Origin: Burkholderia sp. D-99
GTDB lineage: Bacteria; Pseudomonadota; Gammaproteobacteria; Burkholderiales; Burkholderiaceae
DNA: 64,000 nucleotides
Direction of reading: 5' to 3'
Assembly (NCBI RefSeq): GCF_011605345.1
Contig: NZ_JAAOXM010000006.1
Coordinates: 62,001 to 126,000 of the forward strand
The notes under the pieces were generated by a model, which was given only the letters and a program-made list of their open reading frames with translations, had not been told where the DNA came from and did not search any database. Shown here piece by piece: positions 25,843 to 34,533 of this stretch. The first letter of the stretch is position 1. Each line of letters opens with the position of its first letter. The position numbers were made by a program, and so were the translations under genes.

Positions 25843-26826
25843 ATGCAGCGCGGTGTGGTTTATGGTGTCCTGGCAGGCGCCCTGTGGGGCATGGTGTTTC
25901 TCGTTCCGCGGCTGCTGACCGATTTCTCGCCGCTGTTGCTGAGCGCCGGCCGCTATGCGATGTACGGCCTCGTGTCGCTCGCAGCCGCGCTGCCGGCCGC
26001 CCGCTCGCTGCTCGCGCGGCTGACCCGCGAGGATCTCGTCGCGCTGGTCAGGCTCGCCGTCGTCGGCAACGTCGCGTACTACATGCTGCTGTCCGGCGCG
26101 GTGCACCTGATCGGCATCGCACCCAGCTCCCTGATCGTCGGCGTGCTGCCCGTCACGGTGACGCTCGCGGGCCTCGGCGACCACGGCGCCGTACCGCTGC
26201 GCCGGCTCGCCGCCCCGCTCGCGCTGGTGATCGCGGGCATCGTCTGCATCAACGTCGACCTGTTCACGTCCGAGGCCGCGCATGCGACCACGCTCGGCCA
26301 GAAGCTCGCCGGCATCGCCTGCGCGGCGGGCGCGCTCGCGAGCTGGACCTGGTATGCGGTCGCGAACGCACGCTATCTGCAGCGCCACCATCATTTCGGC
26401 GGCAACGAGTGGTCGGTGCTGTGGGGAGTCGTGACGGGCCTGATCGGCGGGCTCGTCTGGATCGCGATCCTCGCGCTGCCGGCCGGCTCGGTGCAGGCAG
26501 CGGTGCCGGCGTCGCGCTGGCAGTTGTTCTGGCTGCTGAACCTCGTGCTCGCGATCGGTGCTTCGTGGCTTGGCAACGGGCTGTGGAATGCCGCGTCGAA
26601 GCGGCTGCCGCTCACGCTGTCGGGCCAGCTGATCGTGTTCGAAACCGTATTCGCGATGCTTTATGCGTTCGTGTACGACCGGCGGATGCCGCATGCGCTC
26701 GAAATCGCCGCGCTGGTGCTGTTGCTCGCGGGTGTCTACGGATCGGTGCGGCGGCACGGCAACACGCCCGCCGGCGGCGGTACGCCAGGAAACGCGCCGG
26801 CAAACGCGAACGCCGCGGCCCACTGA
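25843..26826 (+). CDS. EamA/DMT family transporter
   Basis: The 327-aa protein has about ten hydrophobic helices in two EamA-like halves (first helix YGVLAGALWGMVFLVPRLL). DMT carriers of this type export amino acids, metabolites or drugs. The second ATG in the frame is preferred because GGAG lies seven bases upstream; one at 25825 would add six residues. The C-terminal 25 residues are Gly/Ala/Asn-rich and probably disordered. It stands alone, 136 bases after the propeller gene and convergent with rnfH. Confidence 0.87.
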   Translation: MQRGVVYGVLAGALWGMVFLVPRLLTDFSPLLLSAGRYAMYGLVSLAAALPAARSLLARLTREDLVALVRLAVVGNVAYYMLLSGAVHLIGIAPSSLIVGVLPVTVTLAGLGDHGAVPLRRLAAPLALVIAGIVCINVDLFTSEAAHATTLGQKLAGIACAAGALASWTWYAVANARYLQRHHHFGGNEWSVLWGVVTGLIGGLVWIAILALPAGSVQAAVPASRWQLFWLLNLVLAIGASWLGNGLWNAASKRLPLTLSGQLIVFETVFAMLYAFVYDRRMPHALEIAALVLLLAGVYGSVRRHGNTPAGGGTPGNAPANANAAAH

Positions 26827-26883
26827 GCGCCGCGGCGTTTGGTCAGACGAATGGGAGGGGCGAAAGTCGCGGATCGATCCGCG

Positions 26884-27207
26884 TCAGCGCGCGTCCTTGT
26901 GCATCCATTTGCGGCCCTCGATGGAGCCGCCGCGCCGCGACTTGTCGACGCGCCGCTGGCGCGCGAGCTTCGGATCGACGATCAACGGGCGGTAGATCTC
27001 GACGCGGTCGTGGTTGGCGAGCGGCGCGTCAAGCGGCGCAAGCTTGCCGTACACACCCGTCTTCGCGTTCGCGAGATCGATTTCCGGGTGCAGCGCAAGC
27101 ACGCCGCTCGCATCGATCGCCGAACGAACCGTCGCCCCTTCGGGCAGCGACAGCGGAATCAGCGTCTGGCGATCCGGCAGCGCGTAGCAGACTTCGATCG
27201 ACAACAT
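26884..27207 (-). CDS. rnfH: RnfH family ubiquitin-like protein
   Basis: The 107-aa protein has the beta-grasp RnfH/RatB fold: IEVCYALPDRQTLIPLSLPEG at the start, EIDLANAKTGVYGKLAPLD in the middle and RVEIYRPLIVDPKLARQRR near the end. Its cellular role is unknown, but it nearly always follows ratA, as here, where only 4 bases separate the genes. The basic tail (KSRRGGSIEGRKWMHKDAR) is usual for the group in this genus. Confidence 0.92.
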   Translation of the reverse strand: MLSIEVCYALPDRQTLIPLSLPEGATVRSAIDASGVLALHPEIDLANAKTGVYGKLAPLDAPLANHDRVEIYRPLIVDPKLARQRRVDKSRRGGSIEGRKWMHKDAR

Positions 27208-27211
27208 CGCG

Positions 27212-27649
27212 TCACCCCTTCCCGTAGCGCTGGTCGGCGCGCTTCACGAACGAATCGACGAACGTGTTCGCGATGTGGCTGAACACCGGCCCGATGATCT
27301 TCTCGAGCAGGATGCTCGAGAACTCGTAGTGCAGCGCGAATTCGATCTTGCACGCATCGGCACGCAACGCCGTGAAGCGCCACGTGCCCGTGAACTTCTT
27401 GAACGGGCCGTCTGTGAACTCCATGTCGATCCGCGTCGGGCGCTCCTGCGTATTGCGCGTCGCGAAATGCTGCTTGATGCCCTTGAAGTTGATATCGATG
27501 CGCGCTTCCATCCCGCTCTCGTCCTGACGGCGAATCTCGACGCCGCCGCACCAGGGCAGGAAATTGGGGTAGTCGGCCACGTCGGTGACGAGGTCGAACA
27601 TCTGTTCCGCCGAGTGACGGATCAATACGGTTTTCTGGACATCTGCCAT
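27212..27649 (-). CDS. ratA: RatA/COQ10-type START domain protein
   Basis: The 145-aa protein is a polyketide cyclase/START-fold member: VLIRHSAEQMFDLVTDVADY and FLPWCGGVEI open it, with FKKFTGTWRF in the middle and VFSHIANTFVDSFVKRA at the end. Homologues bind coenzyme Q intermediates (COQ10) or, as RatA in E. coli, inhibit 70S formation when overproduced. The physiological role is probably in ubiquinone handling. It forms an operon with rnfH and is divergent from smpB across 98 bases, an arrangement common in proteobacteria. Confidence 0.93.
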   Translation of the reverse strand: MADVQKTVLIRHSAEQMFDLVTDVADYPNFLPWCGGVEIRRQDESGMEARIDINFKGIKQHFATRNTQERPTRIDMEFTDGPFKKFTGTWRFTALRADACKIEFALHYEFSSILLEKIIGPVFSHIANTFVDSFVKRADQRYGKG

Positions 27650-27747
27650 AAATCGCGCGGCATCGCTTAAAGTGGGAACGCAAGCCGGGCGATTCCCGCC
27701 CTGCTTTGCTAAAATCGTGATTTTAAACGAGTTGGCCCGATCCTTTC

Positions 27748-28194
27748 ATGAGCATCATCGACAACAGGAAAGCGCACTTCGATTATCACATCGAGGAACG
27801 CTACGAGGCGGGGCTCGTGCTCGAGGGCTGGGAAGTCAAGGCGCTGCGCGCCGGGCGCGGCCAGATCCGGGAAGGTTATGTCGTCGTGAAGAGCGGCGAA
27901 ATCTTCCTGATCGGTACCCATATCAGCCCGCTGCCCGAAGCCTCGACGCACATCACGCCCGACCCGGTTCGCACGCGCAAGCTGCTGCTGCACCGCGAGG
28001 AAATCAAGAAACTGATCGGCAAGGTCGAGCAGCGTGGCTACACGCTCGTGCCGCTGAACTTCCACTACAAGGGCGGTCGCGTGAAGTGCGACATCGCGCT
28101 CGCGAAGGGCAAGAAGCTGCACGACAAGCGCGAAACCGAGAAGAAGCGCGACTGGGAACGCGAAAAGGCACGCATCATGCGCGCCGGCACCTGA
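27748..28194 (+). CDS. smpB: SsrA-binding protein
   Basis: SmpB carries tmRNA to stalled ribosomes for trans-translation. The 148-aa protein shows the family core: NRKAHFDYHIEERYEAGLVL, EGWEVKALRAGRGQIREGYV, then the basic helical tail KRETEKKRDWEREKARIMR. It is divergent from ratA and followed by a strong terminator. The tmRNA gene itself is not in the window. Confidence 0.97.
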   Translation: MSIIDNRKAHFDYHIEERYEAGLVLEGWEVKALRAGRGQIREGYVVVKSGEIFLIGTHISPLPEASTHITPDPVRTRKLLLHREEIKKLIGKVEQRGYTLVPLNFHYKGGRVKCDIALAKGKKLHDKRETEKKRDWEREKARIMRAGT

Positions 28195-28213
28195 AGCACA
28201 CGACGCGCTTCGC

Positions 28214-28252
28214 AAACGACACGGCTCGCTCGAAGCGGGCCGTGTCGTTTTG
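28214..28252 (+). terminator. Rho-independent terminator of smpB
   Basis: A 12-base stem (AAACGACACGGC at 28214-28225 with GCCGTGTCGTTT at 28239-28250), extended inside by CGCT/AGCG, ends in TTTT. It begins 20 bases after the smpB stop. The remaining bases to 28447 hold no gene. Confidence 0.9.
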
Positions 28253-28447
28253 GACTGCATGAATCGTCGATACCGATCGACGGGCGGAGCCTGCCGGCGG
28301 GATTCCACACGCAACGCCGCCTGTTTCGGCTGAAGATGCACGCCGGCGGCATCCCGCAAGCGTCACCCGAACCGGCCAGGCTGCGCGACGATTCGCCGCA
28401 GGCGGACCTCAAACGGGCGGCCGCCTGCGGGATCGCATCCGTCCGGC

Positions 28448-29383
28448 TCAGCCCTTCCCGCCCGCAGCCGGCGACGCGTGTTTGACGATCGACATCGCCG
28501 ATGCGATCGCACTGCCGAGATCCGACAGGTTCGACGGCACGATCAGCGTATTGCCCTGCTTCGCGAGATTCGCGAACGCGCCGACATACTGCTCGGCGAC
28601 CTTCAGGTTCACCGCGTCCATGCCGCCCTGCGACTGCATCGCGTTCGCGATTTTCTGGATCGCCTGCGCGTTCGCCTCGGCCACGGCAAGAATCGCAGCG
28701 GCCTCGCCCTGCGCCTGGTTGATCGCGGCCTGCCGCTCGCCTTCGGACTTCTGGATGGCCGCTTCACGCGCACCCGACGCGAGGTTGATCTGTTCCTGCT
28801 TGCGGCCCTCGGATGCGGCGATCAACGCACGCTTTTCGCGCTCCGCGGTGATCTGCGCCTGCATCGCGTGCAGGATTTCCTTCGGCGGCGTCAGGTCCTT
28901 GATCTCGTAGCGCAGCACCTTCACGCCCCAGTTCGACGCGGCCTCGTCAAGCGCCGACACGATGCTGTGGTTGATGAAATCGCGTTCCTCGAACGTCTTG
29001 TCGAGTTCCAGCTTGCCGATCACCGAGCGCAGCATTGTCTGCGACAACTGCGTGATCGCGAGCACGAAGTTGCTCGACCCGTACGACGCCTTCATCGGGT
29101 CCATCACCTGGAAATACAGCACGCCGTCGACCTGAAGCTGCGTGTTGTCACGCGTGATGCAGATCTGGCTCGGCACGTCGAGCGGGATTTCCTTCAGGAT
29201 GTGCCGGTACGCGATGCGATCGACGAACGGCAGCACGATGTTCAGACCGGGCGACAGCGTCGCGTGATAGCGCCCGAAGCGCTCGAGTACCCATGCATGC
29301 TGCTGCGGCACGATCTTCACCGTCTTCGACACGATCACGATCGCGATGACGAGCAGGACAACCCAGATGATCAGCGAATCCAT
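28448..29383 (-). CDS. qmcA: SPFH/stomatin family membrane protein
   Basis: The 311-aa protein has one N-terminal membrane helix (LIIWVVLLVIAIVIVSKTV), an SPFH/PHB domain (about 22-190; QQHAWVLERFGRYHATLSPG, then LDVPSQICITRDNTQLQVDG) and a coiled-coil Ala/Glu-rich region (about 190-265). It belongs to the QmcA/stomatin group that forms large membrane rings and interacts with FtsH or similar proteases. The upstream nfeD gene, 33 bases away, is its usual partner. AAGGAGGG precedes the ATG. The C-terminus is Gly/Ala-rich. Confidence 0.93.
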   Translation of the reverse strand: MDSLIIWVVLLVIAIVIVSKTVKIVPQQHAWVLERFGRYHATLSPGLNIVLPFVDRIAYRHILKEIPLDVPSQICITRDNTQLQVDGVLYFQVMDPMKASYGSSNFVLAITQLSQTMLRSVIGKLELDKTFEERDFINHSIVSALDEAASNWGVKVLRYEIKDLTPPKEILHAMQAQITAEREKRALIAASEGRKQEQINLASGAREAAIQKSEGERQAAINQAQGEAAAILAVAEANAQAIQKIANAMQSQGGMDAVNLKVAEQYVGAFANLAKQGNTLIVPSNLSDLGSAIASAMSIVKHASPAAGGKG

Positions 29384-29416
29384 GAAGTATTCCCTCCTTG
29401 TTGTATCGGCGGACGA

Positions 29417-29851
29417 TCAGCCCGCGAGTTTCGCCACGACCACGAGACAATTGCCGCGCACGGCACTCACCTGATACACGCGCGCATCGTCGCGCTCGCC
29501 GTTCGCAAGCTCGACGTCCCAGTCGGCGCCGCGATACTGCACGCGCGCGCGGCCGTCACGCCACGCGTCGACCGTGACGGTCGAGCCGATGTCGAGATTG
29601 ACGTCGGGATTCGTCGACGTGTCGCGCTTCTGCTTGCGGCCGAGCCCCGAACGCCGCAATACGATCATCGCGACGATCGCGACCGCGGCCGCCGCGCCGA
29701 ACTGCACGTGCGGCGCGAAACCGGCCAGTTGCAGCAAGCCGCCCGCGAGAAAGCCGAGCGCGATCATCAGCAGGTAGAACGTGCCCGTCAGCAGTTCGGC
29801 CACGACCAGTACGCCCACCGCGACCCACCAGAACAGATGCCCCGACATCAT
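29417..29851 (-). CDS. NfeD-like membrane protein
   Basis: This 144-aa protein is of the short NfeD type without protease domain: two or three membrane helices in the first 75 residues (WWVAVGVLVVAELLTGTFYL and FGAAAAVAIVAMIVLRRSGL) and then an OB-fold domain (DIGSTVTVDAWRDGRARVQY to the end). Short NfeD proteins are encoded beside SPFH proteins and are thought to help them assemble. The start ATG, the first of two in tandem, is chosen because GGAGG lies five bases upstream. It follows the ppsA terminator. Confidence 0.9.
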   Translation of the reverse strand: MMSGHLFWWVAVGVLVVAELLTGTFYLLMIALGFLAGGLLQLAGFAPHVQFGAAAAVAIVAMIVLRRSGLGRKQKRDTSTNPDVNLDIGSTVTVDAWRDGRARVQYRGADWDVELANGERDDARVYQVSAVRGNCLVVVAKLAG

Positions 29852-29944
29852 TTTGGCCTCCAGAAAAACGCCCCTGTACTCACTATATTCGCTGCCGCGA
29901 GCGGAGGCGACCAGCACGCCCGGGTCGGCACGTTGCGTACCGAC

Positions 29945-29978
29945 AAACAAAAACACCCCGGTGTGTACCGGGGTGTTT
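29945..29978 (-). terminator. Rho-independent terminator of ppsA
   Basis: An 11-base perfect stem (AAACACCCCGG at 29951-29961, CCGGGGTGTTT at 29968-29978) with a six-base loop is followed on the minus strand by a T-rich run. It lies between ppsA and nfeD. Confidence 0.88.
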
Positions 29979-30055
29979 ATAACACGAACCTTGCATTTTG
30001 CCTTCAACGAAAGCGCGGCGGCACCGCGCTTTCGCCGAAGCGGCATCACCGACCG

Positions 30056-32458
30056 TTACTTCCGGTTGGCGGCGAGCGCCTGCCACGTATCGATGATCGT
30101 GTCCGGGTTCAGCGAGATCGACACGATGCCTTCGTCGGTCAGCCATTGCGCGAAGTCCGGGTGATCGGACGGGCCCTGGCCGCAGATGCCGACGTACTTG
30201 CCCATCTTGCGGCAGGTGTCGATCGCGCGCTTCAGCAGGAACTTGACGGCCGGATCGCGTTCGTCGAAGTCGGCCGCCAGCAGTTCCATGCCCGAGTCGC
30301 GGTCGAGGCCGAGCGTGAGCTGCGTGAGGTCGTTCGAGCCGATCGAGAAACCGTCGAAGTGTTCCAGGAACTCTTCGGCGAGGATCGCGTTGGTCGGGAC
30401 TTCGCACATCATCACGAGGCGCAGGCCGTTTTCGCCGCGCTTCAGGCCGAACTTCTCGAGCAGGCCGACGACGCGCTCCGCCTGCTTCACGGTACGCACG
30501 AACGGCACCATGATCTCGACGTTGGTCAGGCCCATCTCGTCGCGCACGCGCTTCAGTGCACGGCACTCCATCTCGAACGCCTGCGCGAAGTCTTCAGCGA
30601 TGTAGCGCGATGCGCCGCGGAAACCCAGCATCGGGTTTTCCTCGTCCGGCTCGTAACGCGAACCGCCGATCAGCTTCTTGTACTCGTTCGACTTGAAGTC
30701 GGACAGACGCACGATCACGGGCTTCGGATAGAACGCCGCCGCGATCGTCGCGACACCTTCGGTCAGCTTGTCGACGTAGAACTGGCGCGGCGATGCGTGA
30801 CCGCGCGCGACGCTCTCGACGGCCTTCTTCAAGTCCTGGTCGATGTTCGGGTACTCGAGGATCGCCTTCGGGTGAACGCCGATGTTGTTGTTGATGATGA
30901 ACTCGAGACGCGCAAGACCCACGCCGCCGTTCGGCAGTTGCGAGAAGTCGAACGCGAGCTGCGGGTTGCCGACGTTCATCATGATCTTGACCGGGATTTC
31001 CGGCAGTTCGCCGCGCTGCACTTCCGTGACTTCCGTCTCGAGCAGGCCGTCGTAGATCTTGCCTTCGTCGCCTTCCGCGCACGATACCGTGACGAGCGCG
31101 CCGTCCTTCAGGATGTCGGTCGCATCGCCGCAACCGACGACTGCCGGCACGCCGAGTTCACGCGCGATGATCGCCGCGTGGCAAGTCCGGCCGCCACGGT
31201 TCGTGACGATCGCGGCCGCACGCTTCATCACCGGCTCCCAGTTCGGGTCGGTCATGTCGGCCACCAGCACGTCGCCCGGCTGCACGCGTTCCATTTCCGA
31301 CGGATCCTGGATCACGCGGACGGGGCCCGCACCGATCTTCTGACCGATCGCACGGCCCGTCGCCAGCACCTGCGACTGGCCCTTCAGCTTGAAGCGCTGC
31401 TCGGCCTTGCCGGTTGCCTGGCTCTTCACGGTTTCCGGGCGCGCCTGCAGGATGAAGATCTTGCCGTCGCGGCCGTCCTTGCCCCACTCGATGTCCATCG
31501 GACGCTGGTAGTGCTTCTCGATGATGACCGCGTACTTCGCCAGCTCGATCACGTCTTCGTCGGTGATCGAGTAGCGGTTGCGCTGTTCGTGCGGCACGTC
31601 GACCGTCTTCACGCGGCCCGGCTCGCCCGGCTGCGTGAACTCCATTTTGATCAGCTTCGAGCCGATCGAGCGGCGGATGATCGGGTACTTGTCCTGTGCG
31701 AGCGTTGTCTTGAACACGTAGAACTCGTCCGGGTTCACAGCGCCCTGCACGACGGTTTCGCCCAGGCCGTAGCTCGACGTGATGAACACGGCGTCCTTGA
31801 AGCCCGATTCGGTGTCGATCGTGAACATCACGCCGGCGGCGCCGACGTCCGAGCGGACCATGCGCTGCACACCGGCCGACAGCGCGACTTCGGCGTGCGT
31901 GAAGCCCTTGTGCACGCGGTACGAGATCGCGCGGTCGTTGTACAGCGACGCGAACACGTGCTTCATGCGGTCGAGCACGTCTTCGATGCCGACGACGTTC
32001 AGGTACGACTCCTGCTGGCCGGCGAACGATGCGTCGGGCAAGTCTTCCGCGGTCGCGGACGAACGCACGGCAAACGACAGCTCGGCCGGCGAGCCGTTCT
32101 TCAGGATTTCGAACTGCTCGCGAATCTCCTGTTCGAGACGTGCCTGCATCGGCGCGTCGACGATCCACTTGCGGATTTCGGCACCGGCTTCGGCGAGCGC
32201 CTTCACGTCGTCGATGTCGAGCGACTCGAGACGCTTGGCGATGCGGTCGGTAAGGTCGTTGTGCGTGAGGAAATCACGGAACGCGAGCGCGGTCGTGGCG
32301 AAACCGGTGGGTACGCGAACGCCTGCTTCGGAAAGCTGGCTGATCATCTCGCCGAGCGACGCATTCTTGCCGCCCACGATCTCCACATCGGTCATCCGCA
32401 ACTGCTCGAACGGAATTACATACGCCTGGTCCTTTGCGACGTTTGCTGCGTTAGTCAT
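30056..32458 (-). CDS. ppsA: Phosphoenolpyruvate synthase
   Basis: PpsA makes PEP from pyruvate and ATP, releasing AMP and phosphate, for gluconeogenesis. The 800-aa enzyme has the N-terminal nucleotide domain (IVGGKNASLGEMISQL), the swivelling phosphohistidine domain (TNRGGRTCHAAIIARELGV, catalytic His about residue 430) and the C-terminal PEP-utilising barrel with the catalytic cysteine in VGICGQGPSDHPDF. The ATG chosen starts MTNAANVAKD and has AGGGG upstream. It is divergent from ppsR, whose product inactivates and reactivates it by phosphorylation. Confidence 0.98.
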   Translation of the reverse strand: MTNAANVAKDQAYVIPFEQLRMTDVEIVGGKNASLGEMISQLSEAGVRVPTGFATTALAFRDFLTHNDLTDRIAKRLESLDIDDVKALAEAGAEIRKWIVDAPMQARLEQEIREQFEILKNGSPAELSFAVRSSATAEDLPDASFAGQQESYLNVVGIEDVLDRMKHVFASLYNDRAISYRVHKGFTHAEVALSAGVQRMVRSDVGAAGVMFTIDTESGFKDAVFITSSYGLGETVVQGAVNPDEFYVFKTTLAQDKYPIIRRSIGSKLIKMEFTQPGEPGRVKTVDVPHEQRNRYSITDEDVIELAKYAVIIEKHYQRPMDIEWGKDGRDGKIFILQARPETVKSQATGKAEQRFKLKGQSQVLATGRAIGQKIGAGPVRVIQDPSEMERVQPGDVLVADMTDPNWEPVMKRAAAIVTNRGGRTCHAAIIARELGVPAVVGCGDATDILKDGALVTVSCAEGDEGKIYDGLLETEVTEVQRGELPEIPVKIMMNVGNPQLAFDFSQLPNGGVGLARLEFIINNNIGVHPKAILEYPNIDQDLKKAVESVARGHASPRQFYVDKLTEGVATIAAAFYPKPVIVRLSDFKSNEYKKLIGGSRYEPDEENPMLGFRGASRYIAEDFAQAFEMECRALKRVRDEMGLTNVEIMVPFVRTVKQAERVVGLLEKFGLKRGENGLRLVMMCEVPTNAILAEEFLEHFDGFSIGSNDLTQLTLGLDRDSGMELLAADFDERDPAVKFLLKRAIDTCRKMGKYVGICGQGPSDHPDFAQWLTDEGIVSISLNPDTIIDTWQALAANRK

Positions 32459-32834
32459 ACAAGCCCCTAAGTGTGAAAAAAATGCTCGATTGCGCAAGTG
32501 GGCTCGGACGCGGGCGCTTGCAAAAAGGCGCGGCGCGTCTTGCGCAACCTGTTAGATAAACAATCGCAGTGGCGAAAAATATTTCGACCCGATTTGCAAA
32601 AATCCCGGCAGAAGGGCGATATTTGCAGACAAATCGCCACACTTGCCGGGAATTTTGGAATCGAGCGGCAAAGCCTGGGGCGCCGTTCGCGCCCTGCCCC
32701 CGCAATTGCTTATCCAACAGGTTGCCGCTATTCTACCGTGCCGGCTGCCGGATGTGGCGCGACCTTGTCACTGCGTCTGGAGGCGAACCTCCAGCCGCCC
32801 GCGCAACCGCCCTTCACGCTCGACGCCCAGATTC
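32459..32834. promoter_or_regulatory. Divergent ppsA/ppsR control region with nested inverted repeats
   Basis: This 376-base gene-free stretch is AT-rich in its middle. It holds a nest of inverted repeats: GATTT-gcaa-AAATC (32591-32604), ATTTG-caga-CAAAT within 32621-32634, flanked by GGCGAT (32615-32620) and ATCGCC (32633-32638), all inside CCCGGCA (32604-32610) and TGCCGGG (32644-32650). These could be operators for a carbon-control regulator or RNA hairpins in a leader. Confidence 0.5.
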
Positions 32835-33650
32835 ATGCTGCCTACCGTATTCATCGTCTCCGACGGCACCGGGATCACTGCCGAAACCTTCGCGCACTCG
32901 ATCCTCTCCCAGTTCGACCAGAAATTCCGTCTCGTGCGCGTGCCGTTCGTCGACTCGCTCGACAAGGCCTATGCGACCGTCGAGAAGATCAACGAGGCCG
33001 CCGTACACGACGGCCGCCGCGCGATCGTGTTCACGACGCTCGTCGACAGCGAGTCGAACGACATCGTCAAACGCTCCAACGCGCTCGTGCTCGACATGTT
33101 CCAGCGCTTCGTCGAACCGCTCGAGCAGGAGCTGGAGCTGAAATCGAGCCACGCGATGGGCCGCGGCCACCAGAACGCCGACACCGAGGAATACAAGACC
33201 CGGATCGAGGCGATCAACTTCTCGCTCGCGCACGACGACGGCCAGTCGAACCGCAACCTGTCGGAAGCCGACGTGATCCTCGTCGGCGTGTCGCGCAGCG
33301 GCAAGACGCCGACGAGCCTGTATCTCGCGATGCAGTACGGCGTGAAGGCAGCCAACTATCCGCTGATTCCGGAAGATTTCGAGCGCGGCAAGCTGCCGTC
33401 GGCGCTCGCCGCGTATAGCGAGAAGCTGTTCGGGCTGTCGATCGACCCGCAACGCCTGTCGGAGATCCGCAACGAGCGCCGACCGGGCAGCAAGTATGCT
33501 GCGCCCGAGAACTGCCGTTACGAGATCAACGAGGCCGAGGCGATGATGCGTCGCGAAGGGATCAAGTGGCTGTCGTCGACGCACAAATCGATCGAGGAAA
33601 TCGCGACGACGATCCTGCAGGAAATCCGTCTCGACCGGCAGTCGTACTGA
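32835..33650 (+). CDS. ppsR: PEP synthetase regulatory protein (bifunctional kinase/pyrophosphorylase)
   Basis: The 271-aa protein is the PSRP of the DUF299 family, which phosphorylates PpsA with ADP and reactivates it with phosphate. It opens LPTVFIVSDGTGITAETFAH and contains the P-loop GVSRSGKTPTS near residue 155, then TSLYLAMQYGVKAANYPL. The ATG is placed at the start of the conserved region; the open frame continues upstream without similarity. It is divergent from its target ppsA, the classic arrangement, and ends before a bidirectional terminator. Confidence 0.96.
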   Translation: MLPTVFIVSDGTGITAETFAHSILSQFDQKFRLVRVPFVDSLDKAYATVEKINEAAVHDGRRAIVFTTLVDSESNDIVKRSNALVLDMFQRFVEPLEQELELKSSHAMGRGHQNADTEEYKTRIEAINFSLAHDDGQSNRNLSEADVILVGVSRSGKTPTSLYLAMQYGVKAANYPLIPEDFERGKLPSALAAYSEKLFGLSIDPQRLSEIRNERRPGSKYAAPENCRYEINEAEAMMRREGIKWLSSTHKSIEEIATTILQEIRLDRQSY

Positions 33651-33691
33651 GCGCCTGCGCGCTGGCGGCCGCCTGGCCGCCCGCCGGAAAC

Positions 33692-33721
33692 AAAAAGGCC
33701 GCGTCGAACGCGGCCTTCTTT
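33692..33721. terminator. Bidirectional terminator between ppsR and the RNA methyltransferase gene
   Basis: AAGGCCGCG (33695-33703) pairs with CGCGGCCTT (33709-33717) around a TCGAA loop. T-rich runs follow on both strands, serving the two convergent genes. Confidence 0.85.
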
Positions 33722-33750
33722 CATGGGGCGGGAAATGCGCATGCGCGGCG

Positions 33751-34533
33751 TCACGCACTCCGCTGCTGGCGTACCTGCTCGAACAGGCACACCGCTGCGG
33801 CTGCTGCGACGTTCAGCGACTCCATCCCGCCCGGCTGCGGGATCGTCACGCGATGCGTGGCCGCGTCGCGCCAGAACGTCGATACGCCGGCGCCCTCGTT
33901 GCCGAACACCCATGCAACCGGCCCCGACAAGTCGCAGTCATAGACCGCCTGCGCACCGTGCGAGTCGGTCAGCGCGACCGGCACATCGAGGCGCTCGGCG
34001 AGCGCACCGGCTTCGACATCCTCATGGATCGACAGCAGGAAATGCGCACCCATGCCCGAGCGCAGCACCTTCGACGACCATGCATACGCCGTTCCCGGCG
34101 CACAGAACACGTGGCGCACGCCGGCCGCCGCCGCGCTGCGCAGGATCGAGCCGACGTTGCCGGCATCCTGCACACCGTCGAGCACAACCGACGTATGCGT
34201 GACGCGAGCGGGCAGCGGTTGTTCTGGCCGGTCGACGAGCAGCAGGAAACCGACGCCGTTGACGACGTTCGACAACTGCCCGAACAGTGCGTCGGGCAGC
34301 GTGACGATCCGCTGCGCGTCCACCCGTGCGACGATCGCCTGCGCTTCGGCGTGGCCGAGCGCGCCTTCGGTCGCCACGCACAGCTCCGGCGTCGCTCCCG
34401 TATCGAGGTACGCGCTCGCGAGATGGAATCCTTCGAGCAGCGCCTGGCCACTGCGGCGCTGATGGGGCGTCGAACCCGCCAGCGCCTTCAGGCGCTTGTA
34501 CAGCGGATTGTCGCGGGAAGTAATGCTTTTCAT
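33751..34533 (-). CDS. TrmH/SpoU family RNA 2'-O-methyltransferase
   Basis: The 260-aa protein has an N-terminal substrate-binding part (SITSRDNPLYKRLKALAGS) and a SPOUT methyltransferase domain with all three motifs: NVGSILRSAAAAGV, FGNEGAGVS and IPQPGGMESLNVAAAAAV. Homologues methylate 23S rRNA or tRNA ribose; the exact target is not evident. The ATG overlaps the rnhB stop by 4 bases (ATGA), so it is translationally coupled as the last gene of the lipid A run. Confidence 0.93.
   Translation of the reverse strand: MKSITSRDNPLYKRLKALAGSTPHQRRSGQALLEGFHLASAYLDTGATPELCVATEGALGHAEAQAIVARVDAQRIVTLPDALFGQLSNVVNGVGFLLLVDRPEQPLPARVTHTSVVLDGVQDAGNVGSILRSAAAAGVRHVFCAPGTAYAWSSKVLRSGMGAHFLLSIHEDVEAGALAERLDVPVALTDSHGAQAVYDCDLSGPVAWVFGNEGAGVSTFWRDAATHRVTIPQPGGMESLNVAAAAAVCLFEQVRQQRSA

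Noticed and set aside
28478..32470. A 1330-codon plus-strand frame opposite qmcA, nfeD and ppsA
   Set aside because: It spans three real genes in antisense, including a terminator, and encodes Arg/His/Asp-rich nonsense typical of the complement of GC-rich coding sequence.
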